Origin: Circinella minor
Taxonomy: Eukaryota > Mucoromycota > Mucoromycetes > Mucorales > Lichtheimiaceae
Direction: 5' to 3'
Assembly (NCBI GenBank): GCA_016758965.1
Contig: JAEPRB010000050.1
Span: 140,144-204,143 of the forward strand
DNA: 64,000 bases
A program made the translations under genes and the position numbers. A model generated the notes under the pieces. It saw only the letters and a list, made by a program, of their open reading frames with translations. It ran no database searches and had not been told where the DNA came from. Shown piece by piece: positions 11,425-26,220 of this stretch. Numbering within the stretch: the first letter of the stretch is position 1; every line of letters begins with the position of its first letter.

Positions 11425-13011
11425 CTACAAATATTATCAAGTTTAATACAAGTCAACAAAACAAGTTGATTCAGTTACAAGAACAACAAATACAATTTAT
11501 ATTTTACTTTATCCGTAAAACATGTTCACACGATTATTCAAGAGCTTGACAATCTGTCGGAACTAGGCTTCACTTTCTCTTTCATTTTCTTAATATCGGC
11601 AGAATATATTAAATAATGGGCCTTTTCTTTTGATGGTTCTTGCTTGATAAACACAAATCGAAAGTCGTACTTGGTGAGATTATTCCAATTACGGTGAGGG
11701 AGTTTCTAGAAATCTAGAGTCCAAAAAAAAAGGCTTTGTTGTAAGCAATAAGCTCCTTATATATTTCTAGTACGTACTTTTTTTTTTCTTATCTTCAACC
11801 TGGACAAAACAAACTTTGAATCGCTCATGGCATCAAAAGTGCTGAGCAAGTTGTGAAGTTTTATTTTTTTATATGTAATTTATTTCGTTGTGCCAACTTA
11901 TTTTTTTAACTTCCTGGTTATCATAAAAAATCACACCGCCAAACAAACATCCCCCCAATGCCAAAGTAAGAAAGAAAAAACCATGCCATCATGAAAAAAA
12001 AATGGGTCGCTAAAATCATTAGGAAAAGTCCCGTATCATTTATTATTTTAACTCACAATTATGTCGATGTACGATAGTTACATTCCTATCTCTTTCTACA
12101 AAGCCAGGAAATTATTTGAACAAATGATTACTATTCCTCCTTGTTAGTATCTTACATCATTTCTTTCTTGAATAGTTAATTTCCCTCATATGACGTCATG
12201 GCAATAAAATATAGTTTTTTTTTTTCTTTTCTTTTCTTCGAAATAACAATTATTTACTTATACACATCATAACACAGCAAAAAATTTTTCAAAAGAGCCA
12301 TATATGATATGATATGTTTTTTTTTGTGGTTTTATCACTAACTGGTTCGAATAAGGAACATTTCTAGAAAATTTAGTTACCTAAATTGGAAATGATGTAG
12401 GATAAAATCGAATTTTCCTGTATTATGCGCGCAGAAAAAAAGAAAAAAAAAAGAATTGCGTCAATCGTTACTTTCCCGGGTAAAAAAGATATATACTTGA
12501 ATGTACGTCATCGATCTTGACAATAAAACTAAATTGTTGAGTATATAATATATGTATTTAATAAATACTTTTTCTAGAAACGTCTTTATCTAAAGCCCTG
12601 TCAAGTACTATTGTTGAAAAAAAAATGAATAAAGAATAGTCTAAGAATGATAAACTGATTGAAGAAGAACCAACTTGGTTATTCTATATAGAATAAAATC
12701 ACTTATTCATAAAGATAGTTATTTACGTACATTCTTTCATTTTTCTAATTATGGTAATCCTTTCTAGAAGCATACGTAATAAAATGGTTGGACCTTTTCA
12801 CTTGAAACAACAGACCGGAACTTTGCAGAAATTTTCGTGTATAAATCAGAAATTTTCGCTAAAACGTAGAAGCGCAAAAAAAATATATAAAAAGAGCTAC
12901 GAATTGAGTCAAAATGAAATGATTGTCAACCAAGTTATACCATTATATTAAAAACCATTAACTTAACTCCTTTTATAACTTTTATTATCACATACCCCAT
13001 TATCATTCAAT
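11425..13011. other. AT-rich intergenic DNA, no gene seen
   Basis: About 1.6 kb with poly-A/T tracts. No exon series, inverted repeat or RNA gene recognised. The last 60 bases, up to 13011, form the flank of the small zinc-knuckle ORF. Confidence 0.45.
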
Positions 13012-13098
13012 ATGCCTTCTCGCGGACGTTGTGTTCATTGTGGCTTAACAGGCCATTACTCAATGATGTGTCCCAAAAAACCTATTGTACCGGTTTAA
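13012..13098 (+). CDS. 28-residue CCHC zinc-knuckle ORF
   Basis: ATG at 13012 opens a 28-codon frame ending in TAA at 13096-13098. It contains a complete CCHC zinc knuckle, CVHCGLTGHYSMMC, with the exact spacing C-X2-C-X4-H-X4-C at residues 7-20, flanked by basic residues (SRGR before, PKKP after). Zinc knuckles of this spacing bind single-stranded nucleic acid and are common in retroelement Gag proteins and in small RNA-binding proteins. The ORF lies just left of segmental-duplication copy 2. It may be a true microprotein, or a surviving piece of a Gag gene or a longer spliced gene. No neighbouring exon was found. Confidence 0.45.
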   Translation: MPSRGRCVHCGLTGHYSMMCPKKPIVPV

Positions 13099-13129
13099 AT
13101 CAAACAAACAAACAAAAATCCCACTTCCA

Positions 13130-16100
13130 TGATTATACCATTTCAAGAGTAGCAAAAACATGTTTTTCACTACAAATAATATATCATTTCCCCAACAAGA
13201 GGAAAAGCTAAACTAACTAGGCAAGAGAATCCAAACTGGAATCATCCTGGAGGTGTTCAGTACTCTTCGTTTTGTGCTTAATGCCGAGTTATGATACAAA
13301 CAAAAAATTTTACTGTATCACGAAGAATATGTATTCTTATACCGCCTATTTATTTATTTAACTTTTTCTAATATACATATTATTCCATTGATTATATGAT
13401 ATTTTTCATATATTGAAAGGCAATACTTCCTTCTATCTTTTATATCTTAACGTTGTTCTCACACCCAAAAATCTTTATATACTATCATATTTCTTTTCCC
13501 CACATTGCCTTTGTATTATACATAATATATACATCTTGTTCTCGGCTTTGTCATTTATATAATCTTTTAAAAAAAAAATTATAAACAAACAACAATAAAA
13601 ATAGTATTGTAAAATGGATTAATAATTTCTATATGCTCAATCGTTTTGACTTACTCTGTTGCTATAAACAAGGGCTGTTATTGTTGATAACTATATCGAG
13701 CAGTATTTGGATCGGGTAGTAAAGTAGCCAGAAAAGTTATAAAACAAATCATACACATTTATTTAAAATCAAATATAGCTTATATAATATATTTTGCAAA
13801 TACGTATTGAGGGGAAATAAAGATACAATGATACAAAAGTACACTGATACCTTTGTAATAATAAAAAAGATTGACAACATACTTTTCGCTATGTAATGTG
13901 ATCATGAACGTCGAATAAGGTAGACGAGGTATTGGTGATACCGGCTTTGCACGTTCCAACCCAGTAAATGTTTCCAAGACTTTTTATATAACACTTGGTT
14001 CCAAGAAACCCACATCGTGAAAAATGGCCTCACGTAAACTAGTACTTCGAGTTAATTCTTTTAAAAAAAATATGAGTTCCTTTTCTCGTACATTTTATAA
14101 AAGGACCATAAAGAGTAATTTTCTCTAATGAAATGATATCACCCAACGTGAAAAACAATGCATCTTTGACAAACCAAGATTTGGAACTTCTCCCGAGAGA
14201 AAATGTTCATAGTGATGATTTGTGTTCAAGATTAGCATGATGGTCGAAAAATTCTTGTAAGCCAGTACAACCTGATTGATGAATGGGTGCTCATATTTTA
14301 AAATAGGAAAGCTTAGGTAAATGCGTTGTAAGTTGTAAGTGATAGATAAAAACTTTCTGGGAATGTATCGGTTACACTTAAAGACAGTGTCTCCAATAAT
14401 CGGCAAGCAATGTTGGGTTATAAAAGCTTCAACAGAAGCGATGAAACCTGCTTCTTCTTCTGATGGTGAATGGGTGTACATATATATTATTTTCAAAGTT
14501 GTCAGTTGAGTAAATAATTCGTTAGGTCCCAATCGTGGATAATTGGTGAGGGTATTCCATAAATAATAAATCCCGTCCAGTGTCTGGAGTAATGTCTTAT
14601 TAAAATCAAGATTAATATACTTTATCGTATGTTGTCCTTCTAAGAGAAGTGATAACAAGGCTTTGGCATATACTCAGAAGTTATATTTTGACCCTGGAAA
14701 TTGTTAGTTTGTAGAGAGGATGAGATGGTGATTGTGGTGCAATTGTTGTTGCTGTTGCTACTCATAACATATTGGAAGCTAGGACGTCAATGATGAAACA
14801 CATCTATGACAGGATGGATATAAATAAGGTGCTCGAGTCTGAGACAATGGTAATCCAAAAGATTTAATACAGTCGGACTTGTGTTGCTTGTAATGAGAAT
14901 TTTTAAATGTGGACAATAGGGTATCAGTTTTTCAAGTAGTGAACTTGTATGATCATTAGTAATGGCTACTAATAATGATGTTAAAGGAAATGGAGTGTTT
15001 GAATCAAGTGATATTGTAGTCGGATTAGAGCTGACGTTAGTGATTATAGAAAGAAAAATGTTGAGCTCTTTTAAATTTTGACATGTCGCTAGCACTGTGT
15101 TTAAACAAAATGGAGAATGGATTTCTTGATGTTGTGTATATGGAATAGCGATTTCCAGACTCGCCAAATTCTTATAGCAATGTGTTATAAGTGATATACA
15201 CTGTTTGATCGAGGTCACATCGTTGGATTCGTTATGTAACACTATTTAATAATATCAGTAGCGAGAAGAAGAAAAGAGTAAAAGAATTAGTAAAATTATA
15301 CTTAATAGTTGATCATCATGCATTTTTTTTTTTGTCATCATAATTTTGTAAATCATCACCATAGCAATAATAATAAACAAAATTGACTTACAAAGAATGA
15401 GTTCCTTTAAATGTGGAAGTCTTCCAGCGTGTGATAACTCTACTACATTCTTGATTTGTTATTGTTCTTGAGCTCGAGAAAATTTGATTTTTTGTACATT
15501 TTTGCCAACGGTTGATAGTAATTTACTTGTTGAATTTATCGTTAATCCTCCTGCCCCAGAAAGTACGGCAGTCGTCTACAATTTCTTGGCGACATATTCT
15601 TGTTCCAACAGTATTGCACGCCAACCATGTGATACACATGTACATTCCACCAGCGTCAAATTAAATTCACGAGCATGGGCTCTCTTTTTTACAATTGCAA
15701 CAAGGTAATCAAAGATATAAGCTGTAATTTCTAATGGGAGACGCATAATGAAATCTATTCTTTTTCGATCCATTGCTTCTTTTGCCTCTTGTCGCTTCAT
15801 ATAAAGCAATGGCCATTCAGACGGTAATAATACTTGTAGCCCCTTTTCATATGTTATTATAGCATCCTTATATCTAGCTTTGAATATAAGGACCTCTCCT
15901 ATTATAAGATAGTTTTGTAGCGATAACTTGAATTTCCTTTTTGTTATACTCGCACCCTTTTTTATCTTCACGGTTGCTTTTGCCACCGCGTCGTCGTTTA
16001 TGGTTCGAGTAAAATCATGCCGCTCTGAAGTAAGTACAGCTAGTGCCACATGTATAGATTGCTGAATGTCACCTACTATATCGAGAGTTGTTGTCGAATA

Positions 16101-17090
16101 ACGTTTGAACTCGTTATCATTATTGATATGAATTATTTGTTGAACAAGTTGATTCGCCGCATTTCCATTTGATGGTTCATTTTATTATAATTGTTAATAT
16201 TAATTTCATTTATAATCATGTATACTTGTATATTTTTAGTGTGGTGACTTGTAAAAGCTATTTGTTTTAAGAGAAAAAAAAAAGTGAGTTTTGTCAAACA
16301 CAACAGCCTTCAGTCTTGGGGTTGAGTTTTCTTTGCTGCATTTTACTAATTTTATTAGTCCAATAAGCTTTTCGTTCCTGGAGAAACCCTGGTTAGATAC
16401 AAGGTATCAGCTGCTAAATAGTCATTAATCATGAGTATCATAATACAAAATATATATACCTAGCTAAGGTTTGACAAAATCACATAGTACTATTAGAACA
16501 TTCATGCAGCCCGAATCAAACACTTTAGCTTTAATAATTAATAATAAGAAGAAACACGCGGATATGTGATGCATAAATAGTATAGTTGTTCAAAATCTGG
16601 GTACTGTACTAAGCAGATAATTTAAAATGGTTGCTATGAATACAGGTCTGTATATACCAATTGTTGCTATGGATACAGACGTTATATCAAGAGTTGTGGA
16701 GTGGTAAGCTTTTGGTTTTTATTTTATTATTGTTTATTTTTAAAGACATAAATTTGATTTACTGGACAGTAATATATTTCGTCTTATTCTTGTTGGCAAC
16801 AAGTTATGCTTGCAATATTTTCTTTTTTTTTTTGTGGTCATAGATAGTAAATGTACTTTGCCACTAAAAAAAATAGTGGCAGTAATTGAAAGTTTCTTAG
16901 TAGCTAAAAAGAAATAAAGCAGATAATCATTTATCCTATTGTTGACTTGGCAAAAATAAATTTTTATATAATTTTTGCTAAGCTTCATAACTGTCTATGT
17001 TTTTGTTTCTCAGAAAAAATAAAATGGGAAGATATATATATATCACGGAAGCAACGGGAAATCGGGTTCTTGTTCCTTAAAAGTCATATC
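13130..17090. repeat. Segmental duplication, copy 2 (decayed F-box gene plus flanks)
   Basis: This is the partner of 1410-5960, in direct orientation and about 11.7 kb away. It is shorter, because it lacks the 456-bp MITE and has several deletions. It ends about 0.8 kb before the phospholipase D gene. Confidence 0.8.
13902..16219 (-). pseudogene. F-box / leucine-rich-repeat pseudogene (paralogue of 2717-4918)
   Basis: The sequence follows the intact copy from the start codon (16219) to the stop (13902-13904), but it is broken in several places. About 10 bp are missing near residue 18, which shifts the frame. The Trp after VAKKL is a TAG stop near 15574. The leucine-rich part is split into two open pieces (15242..14787 and 14658..14125) by frame changes. 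The F-box (RLPLEITAYIFDYL) is well preserved. The intron with its flanking sequence is recognisable near 15250-15395. The 3' end here has no MITE and so serves as the empty-site reference for the functional copy. Confidence 0.85.
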
Positions 17091-17925
17091 TTTTTTGTCT
17101 CAGCAATGAAAATAACAATGATTTTTTTTTGTTTGATGGAATGTACGTATATAGTCTCTTGTATATTTATATTTTTTTTAAGGAGCAAAAATAAAAATAG
17201 TTGTTAGATGTTTTTTGATAAAAAAAGCAATTATTCCTTTCATCACAATAAAATAAAAGAGATATTTTTTTTTTTGCTCTCTCATTGTTTTTTTTTCTCT
17301 CTTTTACTCTCTTTCCTTAAAAGGATATCTTTCTCTAATATAAAAATGAGTTATATAAATATGTGATGTGGCACACATGATACGTCTCTTGAACGTGGAA
17401 ATTGTTACAAAATTGGTTAACAAGAAAAAACCAAAACAATTTTTTTTTCTTTAGGTTGTCAAAAGTGAATCTCGTGAAATTCCGCACAGCCGTTTTGTTA
17501 TTGTTACTTCATAGGATAATCGGCAACAAAGAAGTTTAATGATAACTTAACAATCACCATAATATATCAACTTATTCTAATAATCAACGATAAAATAAAA
17601 TCAATTATTATTAAATCGAATATCTTTTTTTTAATGCTATAATAAAATAAATGAGAGTGTCTTTCTGTGTGACGGTAAAATAATGGAAAAAGTTTCCTGC
17701 AAGTCGATAGATTTAGATGAATGTAATATAAGAAAGAAGTTTTTTTTTTTTGTTTCTTTTTTCTCACTTAACTTTTCAGCAAAAACAAGTAGCCCCCCCC
17801 CCACCCTCTTCCCCTATTTTTCTTTAATAAGTATTCGTGTTTGTGTATATATTTCCCTTCTATTTCACATAATAAAAGAAAAATAACTGCTTGTGTTTTT
17901 TTTTTCTTCTTCCCTTCTTTTCCCA
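17091..17925. promoter_or_regulatory. Upstream region of the phospholipase D gene
   Basis: About 0.8 kb between the F-box duplication and the PLD start codon. It is rich in T and C tracts, including a run of nine C at about 17794 followed by ACCCTCTTCCCC, and a TTTTCAG-like acceptor near 17779 that could mark a 5'-UTR intron. No gene seen. The regulatory reading is inference from position and composition. Confidence 0.3.
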
Positions 17926-20900
17926 ATGTCTAATCCCATTGGTGACCCAGCAGATTACTATTTTTCTCGACAACGTAAAAACGAACTACGCCATGGAGGA
18001 ACAACGACAACACCTGAAATAACTATTGATCAGTCTCAGTTAGACAATCAGCGAAGACGACAACGCCATGCTAGTAGTGAATATCCAGTATCTCCTGAAT
18101 CACCAGAGTCTCGGAGACCTCATATTCTTCCATCACAAAATACATTACTACGTAAATCGTTTCAGAGTAATAAAAGTAATAAAAGCAATAATATGGCTCA
18201 TTCGGCTCCATCAAGTGCTTTACAACCCACATTCGATGCTCGTACTCATTGGAATAAAGTTTTAGACAAATTGTCCACACCAGGAGGTGCTGAAGGTAGC
18301 AATAATAATAATAGTAACAAACGACAAAGCTCTGCAATACGATATCATCATCACCATAATCCACTTGATACTTCAAAATTAACAACTGGATCATATAAAC
18401 GACATACTGAAGAAGACTCAAGTTCAACCAATAGTGAAATATATGAAATGCAACCCACTGGTAGAAAAAGTTTTCATACTACTACTACAATAGATAATGA
18501 CGGTAATGAAGAAGATGATGTATTACCTTCACCAGATGATATTGAAAGAAGTCGAGAACCATCAATTGCAGAAGAAGGGAAATCAAATTATTTTGAACAT
18601 CCATTTCGACGCGATACAATTAAAAATCAAAAACAAAGACGCCAAGAAGAACAAGAAGAAAGTTCTGAAGAGGATGATCCTTATCATGAAAAATTACAAG
18701 TACCACAGCGACCAGAAGAAGAAGAACAAGAAAGTACTTTACCTGCTGAACCAGAAGAAGCTCATATTGGGATCGGTCCAAGACGTGCAGCTCGTATGCA
18801 TTGGGGGAAAACATTCGATAAAATTCGTCTTATATCGAATATTCATAGTTTACCAAGTCATCCACGGGAACCAGATGATATAACAACAACAAATTCATTA
18901 GCACCTTATTTTCCTCCAGCATTTGAAGCACCTTTTATTGCGCTGTCAACTGATGATGATGGTCGGAAATTGGTAAATGATTGACCGTGTAACATTGAGA
19001 TAGTGTGTGTGTGTGAAAAGAAAAAAAAATTATTGATAAATAATGCTAACAAAGTTCTTTTTTGGTTTAGCCTCCTATTCTTTTTCCTCTTATGTCTGTA
19101 AGTGTCAAACCCCTTCCCCGCCCCCACTTTTTTTTGTATCTATTTCTTATTTTATTAACCTATAATATATATCTTATATTTTTTTATTTTATTATTTAGG
19201 TCGAAGTAACAGATTCAGAATTACTTAATAGTTATGGTATTTATCAATATGTATTCCGTATCGAACTTCAATATGGTGATGTCAAATGGGTGATACATAA
19301 AACCATGACCGATTTTACATTCTTACATTTCAATCTCAAGATCAAATCATCTATTGAACTTCCAGCTTTTCCTAATCAATTACAAAACGTTATTCAAGCT
19401 GCAAAAACAACCATGGGATTTGATGGGGATGAAGAACGTGATATAGAAAAGGAACGGGTCTCTGCATTAGCTCGACGTAAAGCACTTACGACCTATCTTA
19501 CCGAATTATTACATCGAGCACACATTCTTGTTAGTTATGATTTATGTGAATTCCTTGAAATTTCGGCTATTAGTATTGTTCAAGATATGGGTTGGAAAGG
19601 AAAAGAAGGTTATTTAGAAAATCAGATCCAATTTGTTGATACTCGAATATGTCATCTTTTTAAATTTTCCAGTTGGTCTAAAGAATGGGTCATTCTTCGT
19701 GATTCGTAAGTATTTATTTTGTTTTTATAAAAGAGTTAGAAGCCAAAAGGTAATTTAGAAAAAAAAATAACATTTATTTTTTTTTAAAAAAAAAAAAAAG
19801 TTATGTAGCTTTTTGTGAAGATATTGCATCTCAACAACCTACAGATGTTTTAATGTTGGATAAAAGTTTTTCTGTATCAAATCGAACACCTGGTATATTT
19901 GGTAAATACCATAATCATATTAGTTTGGAAAATAGATTTCGTCGAATTACTATCAAAGGTAGTAAACGTCAAGTGGATGAATGGATGGAAAGTATTAAAA
20001 AAGTTCAACAAGAAAGTCCATGGGTAAAAAATCATCGATTTGGTTCATTTGCACCTATTCGTCATCATGCAAAAGTAAAATATTTTATTGATGGTGAAGG
20101 TAAAAAAAAAAAAAAGTTTTTAATTCTATTTTATGGATGGTAACAATGATTAGGATGAATTTTTTTTTTTTTTACTAACACAACTTAATTATTCTATTTT
20201 TTAGATCACTTTAATGCAGTAGCTGAAGCCATTCTTTCAGCAAAATCAGAAATTTATATTGCAGATTGGTGGCTTTCTCCAGAATTGGTATATAAAGATT
20301 TTTTTTTTTTGTATATAAACGAACTTAATTTTGTAAAATTTATTAACAAAATGATATAAATAGTATTTACGTCGTCCTCCAGCATGTAATGAAGAATTTA
20401 GGATTGATCGATTATTAAAACGTAAAGCAGAAGAAGGTGTCATGGTTTATATTATTGTATATAAAGAAGTAGAAGCAGCATTACCTATTAATTCTGAACA
20501 TACAAAAAAACATTTACAAAAGCAACATCCAAATATCATTGGTAATTATAATAATGAATTGTCTTTTAAAAAGAAGAATGAGAAGAAATATTAAAAATAT
20601 ATATATGGATATAAATTTATATAGTTCAAAGACATCCTGATCATCGATCTATTGACAATACCGTCCTTTTCTGGTCACATCATGAGGTAACACATGGTTT
20701 TTATATTTTATTTTTGCATAATTTTATTTTAACTGTCTTTTAAAATTAATAACACATGTTACACAAACTAGAAAATGGTAATTGTGGATAACAGATTAGC
20801 ATTTATTGGTGGTCTTGATTTATGTTATGGTCGTTGGGATACTCATGAACATAAATTAAATGATTTACAAGGTGACCATCTTCTTTATGAAATGGTACCT

Positions 20901-23262
20901 GGACAAGACTATAGTAATCCTCGTGTAAAAGATTTTAATAATGGTAATTATTATAATTATTTTTACGAATAACAAATTGTACTCACTTCATTTATTTATT
21001 TATTTTTTACAGTAATACAACATGATTTAACATTGGTGGATCGTTCAATTTCACCAAGAATGCCTTGGCATGATGTTACTATTGGTGTGGTAAGAGGGAA
21101 TTTTTTTTTCTTAATTACTATTATATATATGTGGATGTTATTAATTTTTTTTTTATGAATTAAATAATAGGTTGGACCTATTGCAAGAGATATTGCTCGA
21201 CATTTTATTCAAAGATGGAACTTTTTAAAAGCTTCCAAGGGTATGCATCGACCTACTGTTCCATTTTTAATGCCTAAAGGTGAATATGTGGCAGCGCGTG
21301 ATGAAACTAAATTTAAAGGTTCATGTCGTGTTCAACTATTAAGAAGTTCAGCACAATGGAGTTCAGGCATTGAAAGAGAACATTCAATTTATAATGCTTA
21401 TATGGAATGTATTAGTAAAGCCAAACATTATGTTTATATTGAAAATCAATTTTTTAGTAAGTAATTTTGATATAATAATAATAGACACACATCTTTGTTA
21501 ACCTATTATAAAAAAAAAATATTATTATAATAATAGTTAGTGCAACAACACAAGATAAACTTTTAAGGAATAGAATTGCTCAAGCAATGGTTGAACGTAT
21601 TAAACGAGCTCATGAAAAAGGTGAAAAATTTAAAATTTTTATTCTTATTCCATTAATTCCTGCTTTTGAAGGTGATTTAGCAGCTAGTGAAGCTTATGCA
21701 GCACGGTAAAGTTTTTTTTTTTTTTTTTTTTTTTGATAGGAATAATTGAAATAGAAATAAAATAACTAATTTTTTTTATTTAGTTCTGTGATGCATTTTG
21801 AATATGTTTCTATATCAAGAGGTGGCAATTCGATTTGTGAAAAACTCCAAGAAGCTGGTATTAATCCCTCTGATTATATTGGTTGGTATAGTTTACGTAA
21901 TTGGGCAAAAATTATTCCAAATGGTGTAAAACGACCTACAGCACATCAAGTAGACCCAAAATATGACAGTGGTGCTCATTTTGATGATGATAATATAAAA
22001 GAAGATTCTAAATCACCTAGTAATAGCTGTTCTACTAATGGTACTGCTTATGTTGCTGGTAGTCGACCTAATTCAAAAGGTAGCAGCAGTAATCTAAATA
22101 ATAATAATGGTTCAAATACTCCTCAAAGTGGAAAAGAAGGCACTGTTTTTGAAGATGAAACAGATTATTTTGTTAGTGAATTAATTTATATTCATGACAA
22201 ATTATTAATTGTTGATGATAAATTAGTAGTAATTGGTTCAGGTAAATGAAATTATTAATGGGTATTATGAGGGAAACAGGGAGAATGATTGGATAAATCA
22301 TTATTATATATATGCATTAAATAATATTGACTTTTATTTCATTTTTATACTTTCTTATATAGCCAATGTTAATGACCGGTAAGCTTTTTATTTTGATCAT
22401 TTAGTAGTTAAATGAATTCTTTTTTTAAATATATATATATACATATATATATGTAGATCTATGCTTGGTAATCGAGACTCTGAAGTAGCTATGTTAATTG
22501 AAGATACCGAAATGATTCCATCCTATATGGATGGTAAAGAGGTAAATATAACATAAGCTTCTAAGATATAGGAGAGAGAACGAGAGAATCCTATAATATA
22601 TTAACCTTAATTTTTCTGTTTAATAGTATAAGGCTGCTAAATTTGCACATTCACTACGAATGCAATTAATGAAAGAACATCTTGGCCTTCTTGATTTCAC
22701 TGATTGGCCAAATTTAATGAAAGCTGATATTCCTCCAACAGGCGGTAACGGTAGCATTAATGGTGACCATAATGATAATAATACACTTCGTCGACCTTCA
22801 GAAGCATTAAATTTTAGATCCAGTGAAGAAATAATTCGAGATATTGAATTGAATCAACCTGATCAAGTACTTGATTCTGCACGTCGATCCAAACGAACGG
22901 ATCTTAAAAAAGAAGAAGCTTTACAAGCTGCTGCTGCATTAGATCCTCTCACTGATCATTGTTATTATAAACTTTGGCGTGACACTGCCACAACAAATAG
23001 TTTGATTTATCGAGAAATTTTTCATTGTGTTCCAGATGATACAATACATACTTTTGAACAACATCGACAATTTACTGCAGATACAAACAAAATTCCACAT
23101 GCACATGTAGCAGATCGTAGTTTATCAAGTCAAGAAATTGAACAAAAATTATCAACGATTCAAGGACATCTTGTTGATTTCCCATTGGATTATTTGAAAG
23201 GTGAAAACATGTTGGGTTCAGCTGTACGTGAAGCTGTACTTCCTATGGTTTTGTTTACTTAA
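17926..23262 (+). CDS. PLD1: Phospholipase D, PLD1/Spo14 type (PX-PH-HKD)
   Basis: Fourteen exons: 17926-18972, 19200-19705, 19801-20099, 20205-20287, 20364-20541, 20625-20686, 20772-20943, 21013-21089, 21171-21456, 21537-21705, 21784-22241, 22363-22378, 22457-22541, 22627-23262. Together they give 1,357 residues. The enzyme hydrolyses phosphatidylcholine to phosphatidic acid and choline and acts in membrane traffic and sporulation. An acidic, low-complexity N-terminus of about 350 residues precedes a PX domain (about 350-510) and a PH domain (about 520-610). The first catalytic HxKx4D is HEKMVIVD, split between exons 6 and 7; the second is HDKLLIVDD followed by GSANVNDRS. The insert between the halves ([14 protein letters not shown]) is typical. 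Exon 12 is only 16 nt and encodes ANVND. I start at 17926 rather than at an in-frame ATG 33 bp upstream, because the upstream codons form only a hydrophobic T-rich run. Confidence 0.95.
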
Positions 23263-23656
23263 TTTTTTTTTTTTTTTTTTTGCTTTTTTTTTTAATGTTT
23301 TTTAACATCTTTATATTTAATTACTATTCTTCTTTATATTATTATTCATATTGTTTTTCAATGATAACAACAAACCAATTTTATATCCCAATACCATTCG
23401 ATCACCCTTTTCTTTTTTCTTTTTTCTTTTTCTTTTCAAATAATCATTCTCCTCCTTCTTCTTCACATATTTCTTAAATTGTTCCTTTTTATTATTATTA
23501 TCGTCGATCTTGTCATACATATAATATTCATTCACAAAGCACTCACTCATTCTTCTTTTACACAATTCACACATACAACATATATATATTATTTAGTAAA
23601 TTACAAAAATACATACTTTTTTTTTTATTAAAATAATATAATATAACTTGAAATTG
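23263..23656. other. Convergent intergenic region, PLD1 and KMO
   Basis: About 390 bp of T-rich DNA between two converging stop codons. It must hold both polyadenylation regions. No gene seen. Confidence 0.5.
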
Positions 23657-25504
<1,848 letters not shown>

Positions 25505-25928
25505 TTGTGTAAAATGAAAGAGAGAATGTTTACCAATAAAATAAAATAAAAAAGAAAAGTAAAAGAAAAAGAAAAAGAGAAAAAGAAAAAGAATTTTTTT
25601 ATAAAAAAAAAAAAGTTCCCCGGGACAAATTGATTAAGTAAGGATTGATGAAGAAACTTGATAACATCAAGTATGTAATGGTTTTGATAGCTAATTCCAA
25701 AACAGGAAAATGTTTAAGCAAAAAAATCCTGTATTTTTTTAAGCTGAGTTAAATTTAATGCCGAGAATATGTATTCTCCTCCCTCCCCCCACCCTTCCTA
25801 TCTTTAAATAAAGCAACGCGCTAAAATAAAGAATAAAAACCTTCTTTTTTAATACATTACACTCTTGTTCATATATTTTTTTTTAATCGAGTAGACTGAT
25901 AGTCCTCTAAATTAAAAAAAGAAAAAAG
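25505..25928. promoter_or_regulatory. Shared divergent upstream region of KMO and ARPC1
   Basis: 424 bp between two divergent start codons. It has an A/G-rich tract next to KMO (about 25550-25612), the motif CCTCCCTCCCCCCACCC near 25780, and a T tract before the ARPC1 start. A promoter role is inferred only from position. Confidence 0.45.
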
Positions 25929-26189
25929 ATGTCTAATCCCGTAACATATCAACTTTCTCCAAATCCCATTACTGCTCATGCTTTTAACCAAAATGGTAAG
26001 TATCAAATAAAATGGTAAACCTTTTTTTTAACATCTCATCTAAAGTAAAAGTAATAATTTCTTTCTATTTTTTTCAGAATTGATTGTATGTCCAAATAGT
26101 AATGAAGCTATTTTATATGAGCAAGGTTCTGGTAACTGGAATGTTTCAGCTACTTTGAAAGGCGTACGTTTTATTTTTTACTTTTTTCA

Positions 26190-26220
<31 letters not shown>

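Noticed and set aside
18071..18883. Open frames of about 120 codons on both strands inside PLD1 exon 1
   Set aside because: They overlap the low-complexity coding region of PLD1 and are shadows of its codon bias.
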